A stretch of DNA of 43,609 nucleotides. Origin: Oscillospiraceae bacterium (GTDB lineage: Bacteria; Bacillota; Clostridia; Oscillospirales; Oscillospiraceae). The stretch's first letter is position 1, and each line of letters opens with the position of its first letter. Under the pieces are notes generated by a model that saw nothing but the letters and a program-made list of their open reading frames with translations, made no database searches and had not been told where the DNA came from. The stretch spans positions 1 through 43,609 of the forward strand of contig JAFPWF010000035.1 in the NCBI GenBank assembly GCA_017395085.1, given 5' to 3'. This document shows, in pieces, positions 25,036 through 33,337 of the stretch. Both the position numbers and the translations under genes were made by a program.

Positions 25036-27390
25036 TCATTCCACACTTTTCAGTGCTTCCACCATGTCAATACCGCGGACCTTCCGGGTCAGAAGCCCTT
25101 CCACAAACAAACTGTAAACATAGGTGATCACGCTGGCGAGCAGAACCGAGCGGGCACTCACATGCCTGACAAACACCATGGATTCAAACTCGCAGGTTCG
25201 CAGAATGATGCCGACCAGCACGATACCCGGGACAATGCCGAGCACCACGCCGATGATGGCGGTCAGGTCGCTCTCGCGGAGCATCAACGAACGGATTTCC
25301 CGCTGGTGATAGCCCAGCACTTTCAGTGTCGCATAATCTCTCACCCGCTCGGTAAAGTTCATCAGGCCCATATTGTAGCAGATCACAAATGCCAGCCCGA
25401 GAGCGGCTCCGGACAGGATGGAAAACGCAGCCGACGTGGCATCCAGGATCGTCATCCCGTCTGCAAACTGATCTTCCAGATAGTGGACCGCGTCCACTTC
25501 GTCCATTTCATCAATTTTATGAAGCGTCATGGAATCCGGTCCACGCAGCAGAAGCGACGTAACCCGGAAGTCTCCCTTTCGGCAGCTGTTCCAGGCCGAT
25601 TCGCTCATGAAGATGCCCTGTGCCGCATTAGTTTCGGCAAACGCCGCTATCTTCATCTCAAGAGGTTCGTCATCATCCGGAAAATAAATACTTACTGTTT
25701 CTCCCATGGAGATTCCCATGATGGATGCCAGTTTCCGGCTGATGACCAGATCCTTTTCCGGCATGGGCATGATCTCCTGATCTCCCGTGAGCCGGATCAT
25801 GGTCTGGTTATCCTTCAGGACGGTGAGCAGACATGCCCTGGAAGTATCGCCGCCATGGAGCGATACGCTGAGATCCATAATGCCCTCAATTTGCTCGGCG
25901 TTCAGGCGCTTCTGATAGCTCTCAAGTGTTCCGGCTTTTCCGTCAATCAGGTCCACGCGGAGTTCATAGCCCAGAGTGCCGCCGTAATACTGGCGCATGA
26001 ACCAGGTCAATGACTCCTTCAGGCCGAAGGTCGCAATGATCAGCATGTTGCAACACAGGATGCCAACCAGAACAATGACCGTGCGGCCCTTATTGCGCAT
26101 CAGGTTGCGAATGATCATCTTGCTGTTAAAGCTGAGTTTTGACCAGAACCATTTCCAGCGTTCCAGAAGGATCCTGGTTCCGCCTTTCGGCGGTCTCGGC
26201 CTCATGAGATCGGCTGTCTGCTCCCGCAGTGAACTCCGCAGGGTCAGCATGCAGATTGCAACAGACAGCAGCACCGACAGAACGGTCATTCCGTAGGCAA
26301 TACGGCTGATGGGCGGCCGCAGCATATACGGGTAGCGGGAGTTGTGCACCATCATCTTCCACAGAACATCCGGAATGGTGTATCTACCCACATACAGGCC
26401 GATCAGGGATCCGATCGTCGAGGGCAACAGGGCGTACCACAGATAATGCCGGCGGATCTGCCGGTTGGTATATCCGAGCGCTTTCAGAGTCCCGATTTCC
26501 AGCCGTTCCTTGTCAATCATGCGCTTCAGCGTGGATACTACGATCAGGGCCGCAACGGAGAACGCAAGAACCGGGAACACATAGGTCATGCCCTTAAACA
26601 TCTTGGCATAGCTTCGTGCCATTGAAATGTTTTTATGAGAACCCGTCGACACCACAATCGCCGACGGCACTGCTGACTCAAGGGCTTCGCGGACCGTGTT
26701 CTCATCGGCGCCGTCTTCAATTCTGACCATCACGCTGGTATACGGCAGATTGGGAAATGCAGTATGTGACAGGATGATAAATCCGTAATGATCCGGATCC
26801 GGAACAATTTCTTTGCTCGTAATCGCATACTCCGCAGAAAGCACGGTTCCTCGTATGATAAACTGCATCTGCTGGCCGAAAACATCCATCGTTACGGTGT
26901 CTCCGAGTTTCAATCCGAGCGCCTTTGCAAACTGTTCCTCAATCAGGCAGCCTTTGGTATCGGACGCGGCAAGCATGCTTCCCGAGCGGAGATAGGGTTT
27001 GTTCAATTCAAAATCGCCCTCATAGATCTCCAGCGCAGCTTCCACATCGCCGCCCACGTTTTCCAGATCCACCGTGATGGAAGTGCGGCTCTGGGCGGCG
27101 GCAACGCCGGGCGTATGACGGATTCTATCGATATCCTGCCTGGAAAGCGAAGAGGTACTCACCCAGAAGTCTGAGAGATTGCATTCTTTGAAATAGGTCT
27201 CCACTGTTGTGTCCATCAGCCGCCAGGTGCCATCCAGACCTGAGAAGACCCATGTGCCGAGAAAACACAGCAGGATCATCGCGATGAACTGCATGGCGTT
27301 CTCGCGCATATCCCGCATCAGCTTCCGGGCCAGCATGCCTTTTCGTGCAGAAGCATGTTTCGATCCCGGAGGCACGGCTTTTTTTACCAT
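25036..27390 (-). CDS. ABC transporter permease with two FtsX domains (784 aa)
   Basis: Large MacB/FtsX-type permease. Seen: an N-terminal membrane segment (FIAMILLCFLGTWVF), a long extracellular domain, a three-helix FtsX module containing RLEIGTLKALGYTNRQIRR, a second extracellular domain, and a C-terminal FtsX module with RDYATLKVLGYHQREIRS. The two LKxLGY motifs are the cytoplasmic coupling helices. Duplicated FtsX organisation in one chain is typical of Firmicutes exporters of lipids, peptides or drugs. ATG overlaps the ATPase gene by 7 nt (ATGGTAA). Substrate unknown. Confidence 0.9.
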   Translation of the reverse strand: MVKKAVPPGSKHASARKGMLARKLMRDMRENAMQFIAMILLCFLGTWVFSGLDGTWRLMDTTVETYFKECNLSDFWVSTSSLSRQDIDRIRHTPGVAAAQSRTSITVDLENVGGDVEAALEIYEGDFELNKPYLRSGSMLAASDTKGCLIEEQFAKALGLKLGDTVTMDVFGQQMQFIIRGTVLSAEYAITSKEIVPDPDHYGFIILSHTAFPNLPYTSVMVRIEDGADENTVREALESAVPSAIVVSTGSHKNISMARSYAKMFKGMTYVFPVLAFSVAALIVVSTLKRMIDKERLEIGTLKALGYTNRQIRRHYLWYALLPSTIGSLIGLYVGRYTIPDVLWKMMVHNSRYPYMLRPPISRIAYGMTVLSVLLSVAICMLTLRSSLREQTADLMRPRPPKGGTRILLERWKWFWSKLSFNSKMIIRNLMRNKGRTVIVLVGILCCNMLIIATFGLKESLTWFMRQYYGGTLGYELRVDLIDGKAGTLESYQKRLNAEQIEGIMDLSVSLHGGDTSRACLLTVLKDNQTMIRLTGDQEIMPMPEKDLVISRKLASIMGISMGETVSIYFPDDDEPLEMKIAAFAETNAAQGIFMSESAWNSCRKGDFRVTSLLLRGPDSMTLHKIDEMDEVDAVHYLEDQFADGMTILDATSAAFSILSGAALGLAFVICYNMGLMNFTERVRDYATLKVLGYHQREIRSLMLRESDLTAIIGVVLGIVPGIVLVGIILRTCEFESMVFVRHVSARSVLLASVITYVYSLFVEGLLTRKVRGIDMVEALKSVE

Positions 27391-28085
27391 TGGATGTCCT
27401 CCACACGGATCGGATTCTCATTGATGGTGATTTCCTGCACTTTGCCGTTGCTCAGGCGGATAATCTTGTTCCCGAGAGGAGCAATGGAAGCATTATGCGT
27501 GATGATCACCACCGTAGTGTGATAGTCACGGCAGAGGCGGGTCAGGAGCTCCAGCACCTGCTCACCGGTGGTGCTGTCCAAAGCGCCGGTCGGCTCATCG
27601 CACAGCAGCAGAGCCGGGTTCTTGCAGAGAGCCCGGGCAATGGAAACACGCTGCTGCTCACCGCCGGAAAGCTGCGGCGGGAAATTGTCTATCCGTTCCG
27701 CAAGGCCGACGTCCCTCAACACCTCCGCCGGGTCCAGCGCATCTTTGCAGACCTGCTGAGCAAGTTCCACATTCTCCAGAGCCGTCAGGTTATGCATCAG
27801 GTTATAGAACTGAAATACGAAGCCCACGTCCAGCCGACGGTATTCCGTCAACTGGCTGTCGTTCATATCGGTGATCACTTTGCCGCCGACCGTGATTTTC
27901 CCGGAAGTCGCGCGATCCATCCCGCCAAGCAGGTTCAAAACGGTCGTCTTCCCCGCGCCGCTGTGGCCGAGGATGACACAAAGGTCCCCCTTTTCGATGG
28001 TGAAACTCACGTGATCCGCCGCATGTACCACCGTATCTCCGGTCGGATAATCCTTGCAGACATTTTCGAACTCAATATAACTCAT
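27384..28085 (-). CDS. ABC transporter ATP-binding protein, MacB/LolD type
   Basis: ATPase driving the adjacent FtsX permease. Seen: Walker [13 protein letters not shown]-loop [12 protein letters not shown], signature [11 protein letters not shown], Walker [14 protein letters not shown] and H-loop IITHNAS. 233 aa. First gene of a three-gene exporter operon with its own promoter; AAGG lies before ATG. Confidence 0.94.
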   Translation of the reverse strand: MSYIEFENVCKDYPTGDTVVHAADHVSFTIEKGDLCVILGHSGAGKTTVLNLLGGMDRATSGKITVGGKVITDMNDSQLTEYRRLDVGFVFQFYNLMHNLTALENVELAQQVCKDALDPAEVLRDVGLAERIDNFPPQLSGGEQQRVSIARALCKNPALLLCDEPTGALDSTTGEQVLELLTRLCRDYHTTVVIITHNASIAPLGNKIIRLSNGKVQEITINENPIRVEDIQW

Positions 28086-28143
28086 TTGCCTTAACCCTCA
28101 ACCAAAAGCATACCTGAAAACTTGTATACTAATCTGATATTAT

Positions 28144-28172
28144 AGATTATCACTACCCCGGTTTTCTGTCAA
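28144..28172 (-). promoter_or_regulatory. Promoter of the exporter operon
   Basis: Minus strand TTGACA (28167-28172), 17-nt spacer, TAATCT (28144-28149). TGATA and TATCA arms (28135-28139, 28148-28152) flank the -10 with an 8-nt gap. From 28173 to 28234 nothing else is recognised. Confidence 0.7.
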
Positions 28173-28270
28173 TCTTCTGCAAAGTACAGAGGATTCCCGC
28201 TTCTGGAGGGTTTACAATGATGTGTGATAGTTAACAAAAAAACAGTGAACAGAAGTGGCCTGTACTAAGG

Positions 28271-28519
28271 TTGAGTTGTCAAGACAAAACCGAAAGGCAG
28301 GTTCCACGCTATTCGCCAGATATATTGATGGATGAAGAGATATGCCGGTACATACAGGACTTGCGTGCAAACAAGGCTGGCATTCCGGAGCATCACAATG
28401 TGACGCCGCTGTTACGCGACCGTTACGTAGAGAAAGAGAAAGATATAGAGATAGAGCCAGAGGCGGTAAAAAGATGTCAAGTAGAAATTTTTATAGAATG
28501 GCGCACAAACAGGGTTTAA
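28271..28519 (+). pseudogene. Small open frame of unknown identity, probable gene remnant
   Basis: An open frame from 28235, with first possible starts at TTG 28271 or ATG 28328, ends at a TAA at 28517-28519. The predicted charged peptide contains ILMDEEICRYIQDLRANKAG and YVEKEKDIEIEPEAVKRC. None of the candidate starts has a ribosome binding site. I do not recognise a family. It reads like the tail of a larger protein left at the edge of the acquired cassette, but it could be a short real gene. It ends 46 nt before the sigma factor gene. Confidence 0.3.
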
Positions 28520-28565
28520 TTCCGTTATACATATTAAAGATTACACTGAGGAAGGAGGTCGTTCG

Positions 28566-29027
28566 TTGAATCTGGAAGAGCAATATGACCGGATCTATAA
28601 ATATCTGTATTTCCGCCTTCATGACCAACATACAGCGGAAGACCTGACACAGGAAACCTTCCTTCGGTTTATTGGAAGTAGGACGTATCAGGATGAGAAC
28701 CGCCAACTGCAGTACCTGTATACGATTGCGCGCAATCTGTGCAGTCAGTATTACAGAGACAGGATGATTGTTTTCAACTTTGATGAAGCATTGGATATCC
28801 CGCAGCTGGAAGAATCGGAACAGTCATTATTAGAGCGTATCAGCCTGACAGATGCTCTCCAGAAGCTTTCACAGGAGGAGCGGGAAATGCTGCTATTGCG
28901 GTATGTCAATGGCGTCCCAGTCCCCGTGATAAGCCGTCTGTACCATATATCAAGGTTTTCTGTATACAGGAGGCTGAAGAGGATACTGAAAAAGGTCAAG
29001 GTTGAAATGGAGGGAGAAAATGGATAA
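28566..29027 (+). CDS. ECF-type RNA polymerase sigma factor
   Basis: Sigma-70 family factor of 153 aa with regions 2 and 4 only. Seen: region 2 with LFRLHD-like helix and DLTQETFLRFIG (core binding), LYTIARNLCSQYYRD (region 2.4), and region 4 helix-turn-helix SLTDALQKLSQEEREMLLLR followed by VISRLYHISRFSVYRRLKR. TTG 28566 is the start, eight nt after AAGGAGG. It overlaps the membrane protein gene downstream. The gene uses many AGG/AGA and ATA codons, unlike the flanking housekeeping genes. Inference: it controls the ABC cassette that follows, and the membrane protein may be its partner. Confidence 0.85.
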   Translation: MNLEEQYDRIYKYLYFRLHDQHTAEDLTQETFLRFIGSRTYQDENRQLQYLYTIARNLCSQYYRDRMIVFNFDEALDIPQLEESEQSLLERISLTDALQKLSQEEREMLLLRYVNGVPVPVISRLYHISRFSVYRRLKRILKKVKVEMEGENG

Positions 29028-29745
29028 TGACAGGATCATCAAGCATCTGAAAGAAATCTGCCGGACTCCGGAACCGGAAGAGAAGAAGGCTTTCTTTCAA
29101 GGATTAGAAGAGCGGGGCCTGATATCCAGACATCCTGAAGCCATAAATCATGGAGACTTTCTCCTGAGACAGTTTTTTTATGTTGGTAAATGGATATGGC
29201 TGTTGTCGGCGGTCTTATTGTTGCTCATTACGGGAATCTGTTATGGCAACACAGGAAACTATCCTTTTGCATTAACTCCTCTTCTGGCGGTTGGGATCCT
29301 TGCAGAGACAGGAAGGTCTTTTCGGTGGAAAATGGCTGAACTGGAGTATACTGCCAGATTTTCATTAAGGAGTGTAATGCTTGCAAGGATGTTTCTGGTG
29401 GGAGTCGTGGAGACGGCAGGCCTCATGCTTGTTGTTTTGGTGGTACGTCCATGGTTTTCGTATTCTCTGATCAGAGTATTCCTATACATGATGGTGCCGT
29501 ATCTGGCAGCTTCACTGTCAGGCTCAGTGTATGAGAGGAAGACCAGGTCGGACAACAGCTGGGGAAGCATCATAATCTGCTTCTTGTCATCAGGACTTTT
29601 TGCGGCGGCACCATATTTTCTAAGCAGTTTATATGAAGAAAGGTTTACTGTCATCTGGACAGTGGCGTTTATCCTGCTTATCTTCAGCCTTTTTGTCAGC
29701 GTGCGCAGATGGATTTGTGAGTTGGAGGAACCGGTATGGAACTAA
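29020..29745 (+). CDS. Polytopic membrane protein, possible anti-sigma or ABC accessory protein
   Basis: 241-aa protein not matched to a named family. Seen: about 50 cytoplasmic charged residues (starting MDNDRIIKHLKEICRTPEPE), then about six hydrophobic segments, with a positively charged SVRRW near the end. ATG 29020 is chosen because GGAGGG lies just upstream and it overlaps the sigma factor stop by 8 nt; a GTG-like extension to 29002 has no ribosome site. The position directly after a sigma factor and before an ABC ATPase suggests an anti-sigma factor or a permease-like component, but there is no recognisable zinc anti-sigma motif (HxxxCxxC). Confidence 0.7.
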   Translation: MDNDRIIKHLKEICRTPEPEEKKAFFQGLEERGLISRHPEAINHGDFLLRQFFYVGKWIWLLSAVLLLLITGICYGNTGNYPFALTPLLAVGILAETGRSFRWKMAELEYTARFSLRSVMLARMFLVGVVETAGLMLVVLVVRPWFSYSLIRVFLYMMVPYLAASLSGSVYERKTRSDNSWGSIIICFLSSGLFAAAPYFLSSLYEERFTVIWTVAFILLIFSLFVSVRRWICELEEPVWN

Positions 29746-30434
29746 TAGCAGACAGAATCACCAAACAATATAAGAACAAGATTGCGGTTGACCGGATGTC
29801 ATTTACCCTGACAAAAGGAGTAACGGGACTTCTGGGTGCAAACGGAGCGGGAAAAACAACCCTGATGAGGCTGCTCTGCGGGATTCTCACTCCTGACAGC
29901 GGAACCGTTTCCTGTGACGGAATGAGCGTAGGAACAGAGGAATATCGAGATATTTTGGGATATCTTCCCCAGGACTTCGGTTTCTATCCGGAATTCTCCG
30001 GAAAGGATTTCCTGCTCTATATGTCCGCTGTAAAGGGCCTGACAAAAAAAGATGCCGATCGAAAAACAAAGGAACTGATCGAGCTGGTCGGGCTGGGAGA
30101 TTCCGCCGGGAAAAAGGTGCGTACGTATTCCGGTGGGATGAGGCAGAGGCTTGGGATCGCGCAGGCTCTCTTAAATGATCCACAGATTCTGATCATGGAT
30201 GAACCGACAGCGGGTCTTGATCCGCAGGAGAGAATCCGCTTTCGCGAGCTGATCTCAGGATTGGGACAGAATAAGATCGTTCTGCTCTCCACACACATCG
30301 TATCGGATCTGGAGCATATCGCAGACCGGCTGATGATTATGAAGGACGGACAACTGCGCTGGCAGGGAAACCGGTCTGCCGGGGGAGAAGATCTGGAGGC
30401 ATTCTATATCTCTCAGATTGGGGAAAAGAGGTGA
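29736..30434 (+). CDS. ABC transporter ATP-binding protein, ABC-2/BcrA-like
   Basis: Seen: Walker A LLGANGAGKTT, Q-loop GYLPQDFGFYPE, signature VRTYSGGMRQR, Walker B ILIMDEPTAGLDPQ and H-loop LLSTHIVSD. 232 aa, without the long C-terminal extension of drug-resistance ATPases such as DrrA. ATG overlaps the end of the preceding gene by 10 nt. Pairs with the ABC-2-like permease downstream; antimicrobial peptide or bacitracin-type resistance is a common role of sigma/ABC cassettes but is not shown here. Confidence 0.92.
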   Translation: MELIADRITKQYKNKIAVDRMSFTLTKGVTGLLGANGAGKTTLMRLLCGILTPDSGTVSCDGMSVGTEEYRDILGYLPQDFGFYPEFSGKDFLLYMSAVKGLTKKDADRKTKELIELVGLGDSAGKKVRTYSGGMRQRLGIAQALLNDPQILIMDEPTAGLDPQERIRFRELISGLGQNKIVLLSTHIVSDLEHIADRLMIMKDGQLRWQGNRSAGGEDLEAFYISQIGEKR

Positions 30435-30440
30435 ATTTGC

Positions 30441-31577
30441 GTGATGCTTCGGACGATATATTTGTACGAACTGAAAAAGCTGTTTCGTGCAAGGGTAAAT
30501 TTGATTGCGCTTACAGGAGCAGTCCTTATGCTCTTGTTCCTGGTGATATTCTCCATCTTGGAGGTCCAACCGGTATCCCGGGAAGCGGCCAAAGAACTGG
30601 ACGGCAGGACCATTGACGGAGATCTGATAGAGGAAATGAAGCCTGCCATGAGGTTTGAAAACGGAACTACGTTTTTGGAGATTACTGCAGAGTCTGAAAA
30701 ATATGTTCCTGTTATGGAGGTGATCACTTCCGTGACCGGTTATGTCGGTGATCTTACCCGCTTTGATGGATCAGAGTTTTATGTCTTGCGTGAGCAGGAA
30801 CTGAAGCAGCGAATCGAAAAACAGGGACTCTCAGAAACAGAAAAGGAATTCTGGCGCAGCCGGGAGGCGCAGGTTTCCAAACCTTTTGTTTATCATTATC
30901 ACAGCGGGCCTGCAAACCTGCTCAAAGCCTTTCAGGTACTTGGATTCTTTATCTTTCTCCTGTCTACTGTCGGACTGTCAGGCGTCTATGCAAGAGAAAC
31001 GGCAGATAACATGAATCAGCTTCTGCTGTGCAGCCGATACGGAAAGAAAGAACTGTATCTGATCAAATTTGCTGCTGGCCTTACTTGGATTCTTGCAGCG
31101 GCATTCCTGTTGCTTCTTGCTATATTCACCCCTTATTCCTTTGTTTACGGGATGGAAGGGATGGGGGAAATGCTGCAGCTGGTGAAACCGTGGTCCATGC
31201 TTCCGTATACGCTCGGACAAATGCTGGGGGTGTACGCAGGAATATACCTTCTTACAGCGGTCCTTTTTGCCGCTGTGACCATGCTGCTGTCTGTGATTAC
31301 GCAGAATCAGCCCGCTGTGACCTGCGGATTGTTGGGGTATCTGATCGTTGATCTGTTTGCGGAACTTCCGGATCGCTTTGGCGTAATACAGAAGATATGG
31401 CTTCTCCGGCCGAATGCGGTTTTGATGAACACAGGATTTACCAACTACCGACTGACACATCTTGCAGGCAGATTGTTTTTGAACTTTCAGGCGGCGCCTG
31501 TAATATACACAGTGATAATTGTGGCAGCGCTGCTGATTGGACGGAGGAAATACCGCAGGCTTCAAGTCGGGAATTGA
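30441..31577 (+). CDS. ABC-2-like transporter permease
   Basis: 378-aa membrane protein. Seen: first membrane segment (NLIALTGAVLMLLFLVIFSI), about 110 residues of extracellular domain with acidic and helical character, and then five further hydrophobic segments, with the charged RETADNMNQLLLCSRYGKKE loop typical of ABC-2 permeases. GTG 30441 directly precedes an in-frame ATG; AGAGGTG lies nine nt before GTG. Last gene of the cassette, closed by a terminator at 31664. Confidence 0.82.
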   Translation: MMLRTIYLYELKKLFRARVNLIALTGAVLMLLFLVIFSILEVQPVSREAAKELDGRTIDGDLIEEMKPAMRFENGTTFLEITAESEKYVPVMEVITSVTGYVGDLTRFDGSEFYVLREQELKQRIEKQGLSETEKEFWRSREAQVSKPFVYHYHSGPANLLKAFQVLGFFIFLLSTVGLSGVYARETADNMNQLLLCSRYGKKELYLIKFAAGLTWILAAAFLLLLAIFTPYSFVYGMEGMGEMLQLVKPWSMLPYTLGQMLGVYAGIYLLTAVLFAAVTMLLSVITQNQPAVTCGLLGYLIVDLFAELPDRFGVIQKIWLLRPNAVLMNTGFTNYRLTHLAGRLFLNFQAAPVIYTVIIVAALLIGRRKYRRLQVGN

Positions 31578-31663
31578 TGCCCACCTGAATAGAAACATCA
31601 GCAAAGCATAGATGCAAACAAGAATAAGCGGAGTAAACATGGCAATCAAGCCATAAAAGCAAA

Positions 31664-31701
31664 AATCCTGAACTGGGGTAAACCCGGTTCAGGATTCATT
31701 T
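31664..31701. terminator. Bidirectional terminator after the sigma/ABC cassette
   Basis: AATCCTGAACTGGG (31664-31677) pairs over 14 bp (one G-T) with 31683-31696; CATTTTT follows on the plus strand and TTTTT on the minus strand. The 31578-31663 stretch before it holds nothing supported. Confidence 0.85.
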
Positions 31702-31766
31702 TTAATCATTTTGCTGGAAAGTGCCAAGAGTAGCTTTATTTCAAATCTTTCAAGACGCTTTTGGGC

Positions 31767-31810
31767 AAAAAAATCAGGATTGCTATGTTGTTAAAACAGC
31801 AATCCTGATT
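31767..31810 (-). terminator. Terminator of ssrA
   Basis: On the minus strand the stem AATCAGGATTGCT/AGCAATCCTGATT (13 bp, arms 31798-31810 and 31772-31784) is followed by seven T. It begins one base after the tmRNA CCA. Confidence 0.92.
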
Positions 31811-31811
31811 C

Positions 31812-32161
31812 TGGTGGAGATGAGGGGAATTGAACCCCTGTCCGAAAGCACTTTGACAAAGACTTCTCCGGGCGCAGACGGTAATTTACATTCCCTCACC
31901 GAAGCGCATGCCGTCATGCTCATCGGTTCGGTAGCTTCATCATTCATGATATGCGCAAAGCTTAGCATATTCACGTGCACCACTAGTCGACGCCCCGTCC
32001 CGAGCCGTGGTCCTCTCAGGCGGGACGCTCACTGCTTAAGCAGCGAGGAGAACAGCGTTATCGTCGTTCTTTAATTTATAAAGGTTGCCCGTTTTATGGA
32101 TGTCAGGCGCATCCGCCCGCTGTCTCGGCCTCCACACCCCCGTCGAAACCGTTACATCCCC
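31812..32161 (-). ncRNA. ssrA: Transfer-messenger RNA (tmRNA)
   Basis: Rescues stalled ribosomes with SmpB by acting as tRNA then mRNA. Seen on the minus strand: 5' acceptor GGGGATG followed by TAACGGTTTCGACGGGG; 3' end GGGGTTCAATTCCCC T arm, CATCTCC acceptor strand and encoded ACCA. An internal tag reading frame at 32071-32036 encodes KNDDNAVLLAA then TAA. 350 nt, normal for a one-piece tmRNA. The expected Ala resume codon is not present in frame at the aligned position (AAG is found, preceded by TTA). The gene starts only 2 nt after the ppi stop, and no promoter is seen before it. Confidence 0.95.
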
Positions 32162-32163
32162 GG

Positions 32164-32682
32164 TTATACTTTTTCAGGCTCCGGATACTCCACGCCGAAG
32201 GTTTCCACAGTCACCTTTTTCATGACCTGAGGAGTCCTCGGACGGTCGTTATAGTCCGTGCGCACGGCGGCGATGGCGTCCACCACATCCATGCCTTCGG
32301 TCACGCAGCCGAACGAAGCATACTGCCCGTCAAGATGCGGTGCATCCTCATGCATGATGAAAAACTGGCTCCCTGCAGAGTTCGGCGCCATGGTACGTGC
32401 CATACTCAGCACGCCGCGGCTGTGCTTTAGGTCATTTTTGAATCCATTGGCGGTGAATTCCCCGCGGATGCTGTATCCGGGGCCGCCGGTACCGGTTCCG
32501 CGCGGGTCGCCGCCCTGCAGCATAAAGCCGGATATGACACGGTGGAAAATGACGCCGTCATAGAACCCTTTTTGAACCAGGGAGATAAAGTTGTTCACCG
32601 TGTTCGGTGCGATGTCTGGATACAGTTCAGCACGGATGATTCCGCCGTTTTCCATTTCAATTGTCACTACAGGATTTGCCAT
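32164..32682 (-). CDS. Cyclophilin-type peptidyl-prolyl isomerase
   Basis: Catalyses proline cis/trans isomerisation, cytoplasmic (no signal peptide). Seen: GVIFHRVISGFMLQGGDP (active-site Arg and Phe), MARTMAPNSAGSQFFIM with the conserved QFFI, and DGQYASFGCVTEGMDVV. 172 aa. ATG 32682 is 1 nt after the smpB stop (TAAGATG), so the two are translated together. The stop lies 2 nt from the tmRNA 5' end. Confidence 0.95.
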   Translation of the reverse strand: MANPVVTIEMENGGIIRAELYPDIAPNTVNNFISLVQKGFYDGVIFHRVISGFMLQGGDPRGTGTGGPGYSIRGEFTANGFKNDLKHSRGVLSMARTMAPNSAGSQFFIMHEDAPHLDGQYASFGCVTEGMDVVDAIAAVRTDYNDRPRTPQVMKKVTVETFGVEYPEPEKV

Positions 32683-32683
32683 C

Positions 32684-33151
32684 TTATCGGTTCCTCTCTT
32701 TCATCACTCTGTCGATTTCTCGTTTGGATTCGCGTTCCGCGTCACTTTCGCGTTTGTCATGCAGCTTTTTGCCTTTGCACAGGCCGAGTTCCACCTTGAC
32801 CCTGCTGTCTTTAAAATACAGAGAGAGCGGGATCAGCGCAACGCCGTCCTGCATGACCCTGGCCTGAAGTTTGATAATTTCACGCTTATGCATCAGGAGC
32901 CTTCGCGGCCGGACCGGATCGCGATTGAAGATGTTCCCGTGTTCATACGGGCTGATATGCATTCCGCGAACAAATAGCTCCCCGTCTTTGACTGTGCAGA
33001 AACAGTCCTTCAGGTTGACCTGCCCGGCACGGATCGACTTGACTTCGGTTCCCGCAAGTTCTATGCCTGCCTCAAAGCGTTCCAGGACAAAGTATTCATG
33101 ATACGCCTTTCGGTTCTCGGCTATTTTTTTGATGCCGGACTGCTTTGCCAA
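32684..33151 (-). CDS. smpB: SsrA-binding protein SmpB
   Basis: Binds the tRNA-like domain of tmRNA and takes part in trans-translation. Seen: [20 protein letters not shown], the [16 protein letters not shown] block, LLMHKREI and a basic C-terminal tail ending [13 protein letters not shown]. 155 aa. The start is TTG at 33151 with AGGGAAG upstream; no ATG is available. Same strand and likely same transcript as ssrA. Confidence 0.96.
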   Translation of the reverse strand: MAKQSGIKKIAENRKAYHEYFVLERFEAGIELAGTEVKSIRAGQVNLKDCFCTVKDGELFVRGMHISPYEHGNIFNRDPVRPRRLLMHKREIIKLQARVMQDGVALIPLSLYFKDSRVKVELGLCKGKKLHDKRESDAERESKREIDRVMKERNR

Positions 33152-33174
33152 ATCGCTTCCCTTCTTTCCGGGGT

Positions 33175-33203
33175 ATCATAACACAAGGCTGATGGAATGA
33201 AAA
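33175..33203 (-). promoter_or_regulatory. Promoter of smpB-ppi-ssrA
   Basis: Minus strand TATGAT (33175-33180) with TGT before it (extended -10) and a weak TTTTCA -35 (33198-33203) at 17 nt. About 24 nt before the TTG start of smpB. Confidence 0.6.
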
Positions 33204-33253
33204 GGATTATTTGTAAATTTCATCCCGGACGACATGGAAAGGGGCTATCCTGC

Positions 33254-33282
33254 TTGACAAAACCTGTTTCGCTCCCTATAAT
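33254..33282 (+). promoter_or_regulatory. Consensus promoter of guaB
   Basis: TTGACA (33254-33259), 17-nt spacer, TATAAT (33277-33282): an exact consensus match. The short leader contains CCGCC/GGCGG complementarity but no recognisable guanine riboswitch. Confidence 0.9.
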
Positions 33283-33337
33283 ATCCAAAAATCCAAACCG
33301 CCGTTCCAGGCGGGATCTGCAGAATGGAGGAAACCCT

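Noticed and set aside
28173-28270. A copy of the tmRNA 3' end as the far attachment site of an integrated element
   Set aside because: No stretch matching GGTTCAATTCCCCTCATC was found here by eye, and there is no integrase, so site-specific integration at ssrA is not supported.
30978-31649. Minus-strand frame beginning with a hydrophobic MIAMFTPLILVCIYALLMF, like a small toxin peptide
   Set aside because: No ribosome site; the rest is antisense to the permease. Left as coincidence.
33283-33337. A guanine riboswitch or PurR site before guaB
   Set aside because: The leader is about 50 nt and lacks the three-way junction sequences of a purine riboswitch.
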